Notes: generated from the letters alone by a model not told the origin. Numbered from the stretch's first letter, positions 46,276 through 56,986 are shown. The stretch: 64,000 nucleotides of DNA from Stenotrophomonas rhizophila (GCF_020857975.1 NZ_JACWUO010000009.1:62001-126000), one strand, 5' to 3'. Program-made: numbers and translations.

Positions 46276-46836
46276 TCAGTGCGCGGCCCAGGCCTCGATC
46301 TCACCGGGCCCGAATGGCCCCAGCTTCTGCTTGAGGATGCGCCCGTCGGCGCCGACCAGTACCGAATACGGCAACAGGCCCTGGGTATTGCCCAGCCGCA
46401 CGCTGGCATCGGCCGGGCCGGGGGTATCCAGCACGATCGGGTAGCCCACCGGTACCCGGGCCAGGAAATCGCGGACGCCGTCGCGGCTGTCCAGCGCCAG
46501 CCCCAGCACCTGCACGCCGTCGGCCGGTTGCGTGGCGGCGAAGGCGGCCAGGGCCGGCATCTCCTCCACGCACGGGCCGCACCAGCTGGCCCATACATTG
46601 ATCAGCAGCGGGCGGCCGCCGAAACCTGCCAGCGCCACCGGCGTGCCGTCGAGGTCGGGCAGGGTGATCGCCGGCAGCGCATCGCCGGGCCGCGCGGCGG
46701 CCACGGCCGGGCGCGGTGGCGGCAGGGGCGCGGCCGCAGGCACGCTACGGTTGAAGAACCACGCGCCGGCCGCCGCGCCCAGCAGCGCCGCCAGCACGCC
46801 CACCACCACCGTCGGGCGCGGCGGCCAGCGGCTCAT
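46276..46836 (-). CDS. TlpA-type thioredoxin-fold thiol:disulfide protein
   Basis: 186 residues from ATG 46836. N-terminal membrane anchor (VVVGVLAALLGAAAGAWFF), Pro/Ala linker, then an AhpC/TSA-like thioredoxin fold with the redox motif WCGPC near residue 89 and the cis-Pro segment QGLLPYSVLV. Its ATG overlaps the dsbD stop (ATGA), so it probably receives electrons from DsbD in the periplasm and serves cytochrome c maturation or protein repair. Confidence 0.9.
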   Translation of the reverse strand: MSRWPPRPTVVVGVLAALLGAAAGAWFFNRSVPAAAPLPPPRPAVAAARPGDALPAITLPDLDGTPVALAGFGGRPLLINVWASWCGPCVEEMPALAAFAATQPADGVQVLGLALDSRDGVRDFLARVPVGYPIVLDTPGPADASVRLGNTQGLLPYSVLVGADGRILKQKLGPFGPGEIEAWAAH

Positions 46837-49199
46837 CGGGCGGTGCGCAGCAGGGCTTCTTCGACGATCGCCTGGGTCAGCACGGTCGGCAGCACGGTCG
46901 GCGGGGCGCCGGGGCCGTACACCACGTACAGCGGCACGCCGACTGCCTTGTGTTCTTCCAGGAACGCGGTGATGTCTGGGTCGACATTGGTGTAGTCGCC
47001 GCGCATGTACACCGCGTTGGTCCGGCGCAGGGTGTCGTGGAACGCGTTGGTGCCCAGCACCGCGCGTTCGTTGGCCTTGCAGGTCACGCACCAGTCGGCG
47101 GTCATGTTGACGAACACCACCCGGTTGTCCTGGCGCAGCCGGTCCAGCAGCGGCGGCGCGTAGGCCACCACGTTGTCGCTGGTCGCCGCCGCCGCCCTGG
47201 CCGGCGGCGGCAGGCGGGTCACGCCCCACACCGGGACCAGCGAGGCGATCAGCAGCAGCATGGCCAGTGCGCCGGCCACGCGCTGGCTGCGCCAGCGGCT
47301 GCGTTCGAACCACCACAACGCCAGTGCCAGCACTACCAGGCCGCCCAGCACCAGGGTCATCGCGTCCACGCCGCGCTGCTTGCCCAGCACCCACAACAGC
47401 CAGATCGCCGTGGCATACATCGGGAAGGCCAGCACGTGCTTGAGGGTTTCCATCCAGGCACCGGGGCGCGGCAGGCGCTTGGCCAGTGAGGGCACAAAGC
47501 CGATCAGCAGGAACGGCAGCGCCAGGCCCAGGCCCAGCACCAGGAACACCAGCATCGCCGGCAGCGGCGGTGCGGTGAACGCATAGGCCAGTGGCAGGCC
47601 CATGAACGGCGCCACGCACGGGCTGGCCACCACGCAGGCCAGCACGCCGGTGAAGAAATCGCCGACCGGGCCGCTGCGTGCGGCCAGCGACTGGCCGACC
47701 CCGCCCAGGCTGCCGCCCAGGGTGAACAGCCCGGACAGGCTCAGGCCGACGGCGAACATCAGGTACACCAGCGCGGCGATGAACCACGGGTGCTGCAGCT
47801 GGAAGCCCCAGCCTGCGGCCTGGCCGGCCGCGCGCAGGGCCAGCACCAGCGCGCCGATGCCGGCAAAGGCCACCAGCACGCCGGCGGTGTACCACAGCGC
47901 ATGGCTGCGCGCGCGCTGGCGGCTTTCGCCACTCTGCGCCACGCCCAGCACCTTCAGCGACAGGATCGGCAGCACGCACGGCATCAGGTTGAGGATCAGG
48001 CCGCCGGCCAGGGCCAGCAGCAGCGCGGCCAGCAGGGTAGTGGGCGCGGCACCGTTGCCGGGCGGGCGGGTGCGCTGGGCGTTGTCGGCGCTGGCGTCGG
48101 GGGTCGCGGCGTTGCCATCGGGCCCGGCCGCGGCGGGCTGGTTGGGGCGGATCAGCATCGGCTGGGTGGCGCCCCCGGCGGCCTCGCGCGCCTGTGCACG
48201 CTTGTCGCGGCCCGGCAGCGGCGCGATCACCTCGTTCCTGGCGGCGGCCTGGCCGGCGCTGGCGTTGACCGTGCCGGCCGGCAACGACAGCTGCACCCGG
48301 CGCGTCATCGGTGGGTAGCAGATGCCATCGGTCTGGCAGCCCTGGAAGGTGACCACCAGGGTGGTCTCGGCGGCGTCGGCCCGGCTGCGATGCAGCGGCA
48401 GCCTGACCTCGGCCTGGTCGAAGTAGACCGCCACCTCACCGAAGTGCTCGTCGCGGTGCGACTTGGCGGCCGGCCACTGCAGCTTGCCGGCGTCGATGCC
48501 GCTGGCGCCTTCCAGTTTCAACGAAGTGCGATCGCGGTACAGGTAATAGCCCGGGGCCGGCGTGAAGCGCAGCAGCACGGTGTTGCCGTTGGCGACGATC
48601 GCATCGAAGCCGAAGGCGCGTTCGGACGGCAGTGGCAGTGCCTGTGCATTGGCCGCGCCGGGCAGGCGCAGGCCACCGCCGGCATTGCCGGCCAGCGGAT
48701 TGTTGAACGGCGAGGACGCAGCGCCCGCCAGCGGTGCCGGCGCCACCGCATCGCTGCCGCCGCTGCCGGCGGGCAGCTTGACCTGCACGCTGCGCTTCTG
48801 CGGCGGGTAGCACACCCCGGCATCGGCACAGCCCTGGTAGCGCACTTCCAGCGTCACCGTGTCGGTGCCATCGGCGGCCTTGCCCGGCAGCACCGCGGTC
48901 AGCCGCTCGCGGTAGGTTTCCACTTCACCGAAGAAATCGTCGTGGTGTTTCTTGCCGGCCGGCATCTGCAGCGCCTGGGCACTGAACCCGGCGGCAGGCT
49001 TGGCCGTGGTGCGGTGCCGATACAGGTAGTAGCCCGGCGCGATCTTCCAGCTGATCTCGATGCGGTCGCGGTCACGCGCCAGGGCGGTCAGCGCGAACGC
49101 CTCGTCCACCGGCAGCAGGTCCTTCTCGCTGACGGCCAGCGCCGGCAGGGACACCACGAGCAGCGCGCACAGCGCGGCAATACGACGGAACAGCGTCAT
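46833..49199 (-). CDS. dsbD: Thiol:disulfide interchange protein DsbD with duplicated N-terminal domain
   Basis: 788 residues from ATG 49199 (overlapping the cutA stop, TGATG). Signal peptide to about residue 23. Two DsbD-alpha domains in tandem: residues about 28-150 and 190-315, each with GYYLYR..T, HFGEV-or-FFGEV-Y and a Cys pair (YQGCADAGVCYPP and FQGCQTDGICYPP). E. coli DsbD has only one. A membrane core of eight helices carries the paired Cys motifs LMPCVLPILSLK and VVASPCVAPFMG, and the C-terminal thioredoxin domain has WCVTCK. Moves electrons from cytoplasmic thioredoxin to periplasmic partners. Confidence 0.94.
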   Translation of the reverse strand: MTLFRRIAALCALLVVSLPALAVSEKDLLPVDEAFALTALARDRDRIEISWKIAPGYYLYRHRTTAKPAAGFSAQALQMPAGKKHHDDFFGEVETYRERLTAVLPGKAADGTDTVTLEVRYQGCADAGVCYPPQKRSVQVKLPAGSGGSDAVAPAPLAGAASSPFNNPLAGNAGGGLRLPGAANAQALPLPSERAFGFDAIVANGNTVLLRFTPAPGYYLYRDRTSLKLEGASGIDAGKLQWPAAKSHRDEHFGEVAVYFDQAEVRLPLHRSRADAAETTLVVTFQGCQTDGICYPPMTRRVQLSLPAGTVNASAGQAAARNEVIAPLPGRDKRAQAREAAGGATQPMLIRPNQPAAAGPDGNAATPDASADNAQRTRPPGNGAAPTTLLAALLLALAGGLILNLMPCVLPILSLKVLGVAQSGESRQRARSHALWYTAGVLVAFAGIGALVLALRAAGQAAGWGFQLQHPWFIAALVYLMFAVGLSLSGLFTLGGSLGGVGQSLAARSGPVGDFFTGVLACVVASPCVAPFMGLPLAYAFTAPPLPAMLVFLVLGLGLALPFLLIGFVPSLAKRLPRPGAWMETLKHVLAFPMYATAIWLLWVLGKQRGVDAMTLVLGGLVVLALALWWFERSRWRSQRVAGALAMLLLIASLVPVWGVTRLPPPARAAAATSDNVVAYAPPLLDRLRQDNRVVFVNMTADWCVTCKANERAVLGTNAFHDTLRRTNAVYMRGDYTNVDPDITAFLEEHKAVGVPLYVVYGPGAPPTVLPTVLTQAIVEEALLRTAR

Positions 49200-49537
49200 C
49201 AATCAGTTTCCTCACGGGTCTGCGCCCGAATCCAATCCAGGTACGCCGGCAGCCCGGCGTGGGTTTCGACCGCGATGCACTCGGGGAGTTCATACGGATG
49301 CAGGGCCTGCACGCGCGCGATGGCCGCGTCCAGGCGGCCGCCGGTGGTCTTGATCAGCAGCTGGACCTCATGGTCCTCGTTGATCTCCCCGTGCCAGCGG
49401 TAAGTGGAGTGCGCCCCGTCCAGGCGGGTGACGCACGCCGCCAGGCGTTCCTCCACCAGTGCGTGCGCCAGCCGCGTGGCGGTGGCCGCGTCGGGGCAGG
49501 TGGTGAACAGCAGGAAGACGGGATCGACGGTCGACAT
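49199..49537 (-). CDS. cutA: Divalent-cation tolerance protein CutA
   Basis: 112 residues, normal length, forms trimers. Family landmarks: FTTCPDAATATRLAHALVEERLAACV near the start, STYRWHGEINEDHEVQLLIKT and LHPYELPECIAVETHAGLPAYLDWI. Upstream of dsbD with a one-base overlap, the same neighbourhood as in E. coli (cutA-dsbD). Confidence 0.95.
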   Translation of the reverse strand: MSTVDPVFLLFTTCPDAATATRLAHALVEERLAACVTRLDGAHSTYRWHGEINEDHEVQLLIKTTGGRLDAAIARVQALHPYELPECIAVETHAGLPAYLDWIRAQTREETD

Positions 49538-49572
49538 GACCGCCGAGTATAGGTCCGTCGGGGCCGCAGGGT

Positions 49573-49600
49573 CCGGCCGGCGCCGCGATGGCGCCGGCCG
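49573..49600 (-). terminator. Strong GC hairpin after the nuclease gene
   Basis: CCGGCCGGCGCC-GCGA-TGGCGCCGGCCGG-type stem of about 12 bp, 7 bases after the nuclease stop on the minus strand; no T run. Confidence 0.5.
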
Positions 49601-49606
49601 GGTGGC

Positions 49607-51385
49607 TCAGTTGGCCAGCTGGCAGGTGGCCGGCCTGGCCGAGGTGAACAGGCCGGGGGTGCCCCATTCGGGGTGGTCGATGAACGGGTTGCGGTTGCCC
49701 TGGAAGCTGTAGATCACTTCATTGCGGGCGCGTTCGGCCGCATCCGGCGGATCGGACAGATGCCAGTCGATCAGGGTCGACAGCAGCCCCATGTAGGCCG
49801 GCGAGGCGGAGGTCTTGACGATCTTGCTGCGGTCGTCGGTCAGTTCCAGGTCCGGCTCGGACTGGCCGGTCCTGGCGTCCTTGCCGCCTTCGTAGCGGAT
49901 GGCCATGTACAGCACCGCCCGTGCCATGTCGCCCTTGCGATGGCCCCACACCTGGAAGCTGCCGGTGTTGCCGTCGGGGGTGCGCACCCAGTTGGAATTG
50001 CCCGGGTAGCCGCCACTGCCGCCGCCGAAGCCGTTGTTGGCCTCGGTGACGCGCTCGCCGCAGTTGCTGTCGCACTTGGCGAACGGCTTGTTGCCGCGCT
50101 CGGCGTTCCATTGCGCATCGGTCAGGTACAGCATGTGGGTGTCGGTGTACGGGGCGTACGGCAGGCCCTTGTCGCCGGTGGTGCTGGCAAAGCCCAGCGA
50201 GTTCGGCCAGGTGTGCTCGCGGTTGTAGGTCAGCCCGCTGCCGGTGCCGGCGCGGTCGGCCACCTTGGTGTAGCTGCGGTTGCGGTAGGCATCCAGGATA
50301 CGGCCGCTGTTGCTGGGATCCTCGTCGGCGATCTCCAGGATGGTCCAGGTGCTGGTCCCCGTGCCGCTGTACGGGTAGGCGGTGTGGCCCTTGATGGTTT
50401 CGTGCAGCGAGCAGCGCAGCTGGCTGGGCGAGCTGGTATTGACCCGCGAGTAGTAGCTGCCCGGATCCGGGTCCGGCCCGGTGCCGCCGCTGGCCACGGT
50501 GAAGGCGATGCGGGTATCGGCGGCCGGATGGGCGCCCTGCGCATCGGTGACCCGACTGGCGCGGACGTCGAAACGGCACGCTTCGCCGGCGACCAGCGCG
50601 GTGTTGGTCGACAGGGTGAAGCGGGTTCCGCTGCTGGCGTGGGTCAGCGGCACGCTGCCGGACTGGCCGCAGCTCAGGACGAAGGCGCCGCTGGCCAGGG
50701 TGACGGTTTCGCTGAAGGTGACGTCCAGGTCGGCCGCGGCCGGGAAGGTGCTGGCGCCCTGTTCGGGGGTGGTGGTGCGTACCGAGGGCGGGGTGTTGGG
50801 GCCGGTGCCGCCGCTACCGCTGAAGCTCTGGCCGGCGTTGCAGGCACCGAAGGTCTGCGCCGCCGAGGCGGCCCAGCTGAAGTGGGTGTACTGGCTGCCG
50901 CTGCCGGTGAGCTGCAGGGAGGTGCCCGGGGCGGTGCCGTTGCTCTCGCTGACCGGGATGTTCTGGCTGGTCAGCCCGGCGGCCGGGCCGCCGGCGGCGG
51001 TGATGGTGCCTTCGTAACTGATGAACTGGATGACCTTGCCGCTGCCATCGACCAGTGCGATGCCGTCGTTGGCGCCGTTCTGCAGGCCGTTGCTGGGGTA
51101 GGTGAGCGTGGCCAAGGTGGCCTTGCCGCAGCTGGCGGCGGTGCCGGCCGGGACCGGGTTGTTGGCGTATACGGTGGCCGCCGACGGGGTGCTGCCGTTG
51201 TACAGGTACAGCCGATAGCTGCTGAGGTCCTCACCGGCCGTGGCGACGACTTCGATCGCCTCGCCGACGTCGCCGGCGGCGGTGTTGTCGTCGTAATGCA
51301 GTTCATTGATGAATACGTCTGCCTGGGCAGCGCCGGCGGTCAATGCCAGCAGGCACCCCAGGGACAGCGGTGTGAGCAACCTCAT
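49607..51385 (-). CDS. Secreted endonuclease I-type nuclease with LTD and Ig-like domains
   Basis: 592 residues. ATG follows AAGGAG; signal peptide cleaved after AAQA. Residues about 22-180 resemble a lamin-tail domain (DVFINELHYDDNTAAGDVGEAIEV); residues about 190-290 an Ig-like domain (SVRTTTPEQGASTFPAAADL); residues about 305-590 an endonuclease I/NucM domain with YNREHTWPNS (His of the beta-beta-metal site) and ending NRNPFIDHPEW. Multiple Cys pairs fit an extracellular enzyme, probably exported by type II secretion and used to degrade outside DNA. Confidence 0.9.
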   Translation of the reverse strand: MRLLTPLSLGCLLALTAGAAQADVFINELHYDDNTAAGDVGEAIEVVATAGEDLSSYRLYLYNGSTPSAATVYANNPVPAGTAASCGKATLATLTYPSNGLQNGANDGIALVDGSGKVIQFISYEGTITAAGGPAAGLTSQNIPVSESNGTAPGTSLQLTGSGSQYTHFSWAASAAQTFGACNAGQSFSGSGGTGPNTPPSVRTTTPEQGASTFPAAADLDVTFSETVTLASGAFVLSCGQSGSVPLTHASSGTRFTLSTNTALVAGEACRFDVRASRVTDAQGAHPAADTRIAFTVASGGTGPDPDPGSYYSRVNTSSPSQLRCSLHETIKGHTAYPYSGTGTSTWTILEIADEDPSNSGRILDAYRNRSYTKVADRAGTGSGLTYNREHTWPNSLGFASTTGDKGLPYAPYTDTHMLYLTDAQWNAERGNKPFAKCDSNCGERVTEANNGFGGGSGGYPGNSNWVRTPDGNTGSFQVWGHRKGDMARAVLYMAIRYEGGKDARTGQSEPDLELTDDRSKIVKTSASPAYMGLLSTLIDWHLSDPPDAAERARNEVIYSFQGNRNPFIDHPEWGTPGLFTSARPATCQLAN

Positions 51386-51650
51386 CTACGTCTCCTTGTG
51401 ATTGGGTATCGCCGGCCGAATCTAATCAATTCAGATGACACATCTATCGATATGTCGGTATCGGCCACCAGCATTGAGACGTGCGTCAAGAAAATGACGG
51501 TACAGGGGGCGGTGCGGTGCCCGGATGGCAGGTCAGCCCCGCGGGTTGGACGAAGTCTGGCCGGCCGTGCCGTGTTCCGCCCCGGCTCCCTGCGGGCGCG
51601 GCCTGGACCTGCGGCGTTGGGGTGGAGCAGCAAAAATTTGCCGGCTACCC

Positions 51651-51678
51651 CTTGAAAGGCTCCCGGCCAGCCTCATCT
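51651..51678 (+). promoter_or_regulatory. Sigma-32 heat-shock promoter of groESL
   Basis: CTTGAAA-N13-CCTCATCT matches the heat-shock consensus CTTGAAA-N11-16-CCCCATNT, about 115 bases before groES. Confidence 0.8.
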
Positions 51679-51718
51679 CTGCTCTGTCCCGCACTGTCGG
51701 GTTTTTTCGTGAGCGTGG

Positions 51719-51745
51719 TTGGCAGTCGCCCTGGGTGACTGCTAA
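51719..51745 (+). promoter_or_regulatory. CIRCE-like HrcA operator upstream of groES
   Basis: TTGGCAGTC-N9-GACTGCTAA: 9-bp arms (8 pairs) with the 9-base spacer of CIRCE (TTAGCACTC-N9-GAGTGCTAA). Compared with consensus each arm has a C/G exchange (CAGTC for CACTC), kept symmetric in both arms. Lies between the sigma-32 promoter and groES, where HrcA would block transcription. Confidence 0.75.
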
Positions 51746-51791
51746 CGCCGCCAGACTTTCCAAGACCAATCAACAACTTAAGAGGTCTCAC

Positions 51792-52079
51792 ATGAGTATC
51801 AAGCCGCTTCATGACCGCGTCGTAGTCAAGCCGATCGAAGCCGACGAAGTCTCGTCCGGTGGCATCTTGATCCCCGATTCCGCCAAGGAAAAGTCGACCA
51901 AGGGCGAAGTTGTGGCCGTGGGCCCGGGCAAGCCGCTGGACAACGGCAGCGTGCGCGCGCCGTCGCTGAAGGTCGGTGACAAGGTCATCTACGGCCAGTA
52001 CGCCGGCAGCAGCTACAAGGCTGAAGGCGTCGAGTACAAGGTCCTGCGCGAAGACGACGTGCTCGCCATCGTTGGCTGA
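51792..52079 (+). CDS. groES: Co-chaperonin GroES
   Basis: 95 residues, seven of which form the lid of GroEL. Typical start [20 protein letters not shown], mobile loop [20 protein letters not shown] and end [15 protein letters not shown] 51792 behind AAGAGG. Confidence 0.98.
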   Translation: MSIKPLHDRVVVKPIEADEVSSGGILIPDSAKEKSTKGEVVAVGPGKPLDNGSVRAPSLKVGDKVIYGQYAGSSYKAEGVEYKVLREDDVLAIVG

Positions 52080-52088
52080 GCCGGTTGA

Positions 52089-53828
<1,740 letters not shown>

Positions 53829-53865
53829 TGCCGTCGCCGGCCGCTGGCCGGCACGCATCGGTCCG

Positions 53866-53890
53866 GTAGGTGCCGACCGTTGGTCGGCAC
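53866..53890 (+). repeat. GTAG-type REP after groEL
   Basis: GTAGGTGCCGACCGTTGGTC-GGCAC, preceded by a second inverted repeat (GCCGGCCGCTGGCCGGC, 53836-53852). Confidence 0.8.
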
Positions 53891-53909
53891 ACACCATCGG
53901 CCGCACAAG

Positions 53910-53938
53910 AAAAACCCCGCCGCAAGGCGGGGTTTTTT
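53910..53938 (+). terminator. Intrinsic terminator of groESL
   Basis: AAAAACCCCGCC-GCAA-GGCGGGGTTTTTT: a perfect stem with a six-T tail, 82 bases after the groEL stop. Confidence 0.93.
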
Positions 53939-54015
53939 GTGGGCGATGGAAAGCCGGTGGCAGCAGTCCTGCGCGGCCGCGCGGCAAGGGGCATTGCAGT
54001 CGGCGCGATAGGCGC

Positions 54016-54037
54016 TATGATTAGGCGACTAATCATA
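54016..54037. promoter_or_regulatory. MarR-type operator palindrome
   Basis: TATGATTAG-GCGA-CTAATCATA: perfect 9-bp arms, AT-rich, ending 12 bases before the chosen GTG start of the MarR gene. It contains or abuts the promoter, so binding would give autoregulation of the three-gene operon. Confidence 0.75.
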
Positions 54038-54049
54038 TTGCCGACACCC

Positions 54050-54544
54050 GTGCTAGAACCCAAACACCACGCCTTCCTGGCCGAGCTTCGCCGCCGAGGC
54101 CAGCCCGAACTGGCCGGCCTGGAGCAGTGCTTCCAGCTGCTGTCGCTGGCCGCTGCGATCAACCAGGACTGCGCCAACCGGCTCGCACCGCTGGGCCTGA
54201 GCGAGGGCCGCTTCGTGCTGCTGTTCCTGCTGCACGGCGCGCAGGCACCGCTGTCGCCGCACCAGCTTGCCGAACGCGCCGGGGTCACCCGCGCCACCGT
54301 CACCGGCCTGCTGGACGGCCTGGAGCGCGACGCGCTGCTGGAGCGGCATACCGATCCGGACGACAGGCGCCGGGTCAACGTGCGCCTGAGCGCGGCCGGC
54401 ACGGCACTGGCGGCGGACCTGTTCGACCGGCACACCCAATGGATCGGCGATCTGTTCGCCGACCTCAGCGCACTCGAGCGCAGCGTGCTCAGCGGGCTGC
54501 TGGGCCGCATCTGGGCGCGCACCGACGCGGGCAGGGCGGCATGA
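54050..54544 (+). CDS. MarR-family regulator
   Basis: 164 residues if started at GTG 54050. An ATG at 54017 is in frame but lies inside the operator palindrome, so the inner start is preferred (uncertain). Winged helix: LSPHQLAERAGVTRATVTGLLDGLERDALLERHTDPDDRRRVNVRLSAAG has the DxRxxx wing of MarR proteins (DPDDRRRVN). Stop overlaps the next ATG (ATGA). Likely represses its own operon through the palindrome upstream. Confidence 0.85.
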   Translation: MLEPKHHAFLAELRRRGQPELAGLEQCFQLLSLAAAINQDCANRLAPLGLSEGRFVLLFLLHGAQAPLSPHQLAERAGVTRATVTGLLDGLERDALLERHTDPDDRRRVNVRLSAAGTALAADLFDRHTQWIGDLFADLSALERSVLSGLLGRIWARTDAGRAA

Positions 54545-55284
54545 CGGCGCAGCCAATGTCGCGGCAACGGCGTGTCCTGCTCGATGCCGGCCAAGCCGAA
54601 ACCACCCACCTGGCCGAAATCCTCGCGGTGGATTTCGCCAGGCTGCTGGGCAGCGTCGCCCCCGCGCTGCCGGCTGCCGCGCTGGCCAGCATGGGCAAGG
54701 CCGCCGGCAGTGGTATCACCGTGCGCATGCAGGGCGCAGCCACCCTGCTGCGCGCGCATGCACTGGGCGATGCCGCGCAGTGGCGCGAGCACCGCAGCGA
54801 CACCGTGCGCGGCTGGGCCTGCTACCTGATCGGCAGCGACCCGCGCCTGTCGCTGGAGCACAAGCTCGATGCATTGCGCGCGCTGGCCGACGACGGTCAT
54901 TTTGGCGTGCGCGAATGGGCCTGGCTGGCCGTGCGCCCGCACATCGCCGCAGAACCGCTGCGGGTGCTGGCGCATCTGCAGCCGTGGACCGCCGATGCGT
55001 CGGCCAATGTGCGCCGCTTCGCCTGCGAAGCGCTGCGCCCCCGCGGCGTATGGGCCGCGCATATCGCCCTGTTCAAGCAGGAGCCGCAGCATGCGCAGGG
55101 CCTGCTGGAGGCGCTGTGCTGCGATCAGTCGCGCTATGTGCAGGACGCGGTCGGCAACTGGTTGAACGACGCCGGCAAGAGCCAGCCCGACTGGGTGCGC
55201 GCGCTGTGCGCCTGCTGGCAGCAATGCCATGCCGATGATCCGGCCAACACCCATATCCGCAAGCGCGCGTTGCGCTCGCTCTGA
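54541..55284 (+). CDS. DNA alkylation repair (AlkC/AlkD-like HEAT) protein
   Basis: 247 residues from the ATG overlapping the MarR stop. Helical HEAT-like repeats (DTVRGWACYLIGSDPRLSLE; FGVREWAWLAVRPHIAAEP; ASANVRRFACEALRPRGVWA; SRYVQDAVGNWLNDAGK). The RRFACEALRPRGVW segment is the family hallmark. AlkC/AlkD-type proteins flip out and remove alkylated bases. Coupling to a MarR regulator suggests induction by a small toxic molecule. Confidence 0.82.
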   Translation: MTAQPMSRQRRVLLDAGQAETTHLAEILAVDFARLLGSVAPALPAAALASMGKAAGSGITVRMQGAATLLRAHALGDAAQWREHRSDTVRGWACYLIGSDPRLSLEHKLDALRALADDGHFGVREWAWLAVRPHIAAEPLRVLAHLQPWTADASANVRRFACEALRPRGVWAAHIALFKQEPQHAQGLLEALCCDQSRYVQDAVGNWLNDAGKSQPDWVRALCACWQQCHADDPANTHIRKRALRSL

Positions 55285-55298
55285 CCCCAGGAAGCGCC

Positions 55299-55646
55299 AT
55301 GTCGTACATGTTGATCGAGCTCTACACCGCCACCCCCGCCTGGACCGCGCTGGATGCGTTGTCGCGTGCGGCCTTGTTCGCCCGCATCGGCGCCGGCATG
55401 CAGCACGTGGATCCCACCCGGATCACGCCGCTGGCGATGGGCCCGCTGGACCATAACGTGCCGCATACCAGTGCCGAGCAGTTCTACGCGGTCTGGCAGT
55501 GCAGCGCGCGCCAGGACGCCGATGCCCTGCTGGCGGCAATCGAAGCAACCGGCTGGCACACCTATTTCACCACCACCCACGTCGCCGGCACCGCCGGCGG
55601 GTTGCAGCAGCACCTGGCCGAGTTGGCGGGGCTGCCCAAGGCGTAA
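55299..55646 (+). CDS. Small conserved protein (DUF6616-like)
   Basis: 115 residues, 14 bases after the alkylation-repair gene with CAGGAAG before the ATG. A ferredoxin-like/dimeric alpha-beta pattern: SYMLIELYTATPAWTALDAL, then LDHNVPHTSAEQFYAVWQC and ADALLAAIEATGWHTYF. Resembles the DUF6616 family as I recall it. Function unknown; third gene of the MarR operon. Confidence 0.7.
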   Translation: MSYMLIELYTATPAWTALDALSRAALFARIGAGMQHVDPTRITPLAMGPLDHNVPHTSAEQFYAVWQCSARQDADALLAAIEATGWHTYFTTTHVAGTAGGLQQHLAELAGLPKA

Positions 55647-55698
55647 GCGAGGCAGCGGCGACGGCTGAACATGCGGTTCCAGTTGCGTTTGAAACATT

Positions 55699-55726
55699 TT
55701 GCGCTGCGCAGAAGCTGTGCTATCAA
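55699..55726 (+). promoter_or_regulatory. Probable promoter of the DAHP synthase leader
   Basis: TTGCGC-N16-TATCAA with an extended -10 TG (TGCTATCAA). A start near 55733 would leave almost no untranslated leader before the leader-peptide ATG at 55736, so the peptide may be read from a leaderless message. Confidence 0.45.
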
Positions 55727-55735
55727 TACTCCCCA

Positions 55736-55816
55736 ATGAACGCACGCCACGCCAATTCCTACTTTTGGTATTACTTTCCGAAGCCACCGGCGGAGGAAGG
55801 CATGCGCTCACCCTGA
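55736..55816 (+). CDS. Aromatic-rich leader peptide of the DAHP synthase gene
   Basis: 26 codons: MNARHANSYFWYYFPKPPAE then EGMRSP and TGA. Six consecutive aromatic codons, Tyr-Phe-Trp-Tyr-Tyr-Phe, lie at 55760-55777 and cover all three aromatic amino acids. The stop is 24 bases before a terminator (55841-55869), and the structural gene makes the first enzyme of aromatic synthesis. This is the layout of ribosome-mediated attenuation as in the trp and phe operons. There is no clear ribosome site upstream. Confidence 0.85.
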   Translation: MNARHANSYFWYYFPKPPAEEGMRSP

Positions 55817-55840
55817 AGAAAGCTTCAGACGCATACCCGA

Positions 55841-55869
55841 AAGCCGCCAGCGCACCTGGCGGCTTTTTT
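55841..55869 (+). terminator. Attenuator terminator before the DAHP synthase gene
   Basis: AAGCCGCCAG-CGCAC-CTGGCGGCTT followed by TTTT: 10-bp GC-rich stem and T run, 44 bases before the aroG-type start. A bulged hairpin (ATGCG/CGCAT and CTGAAG/CTTCAG, 55802-55834) overlaps the leader stop. GGCGG at 55789-55793, just after the aromatic codons, could pair with CCGCC in the terminator stem; this antiterminator is a guess. Confidence 0.85.
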
Positions 55870-55912
55870 GTTGCCGCCGCGCTGGGGCCCCCACTTCCAA
55901 GGAGTTTCCCCG

Positions 55913-56986
<1,074 letters not shown>

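Noticed and set aside
51688..51707. CCCG-CACTGT-CGGG-TTTTTT as a terminator before groES
   Set aside because: Only 4 bp of stem, and it lies within a few bases of the expected transcription start of the sigma-32 promoter.
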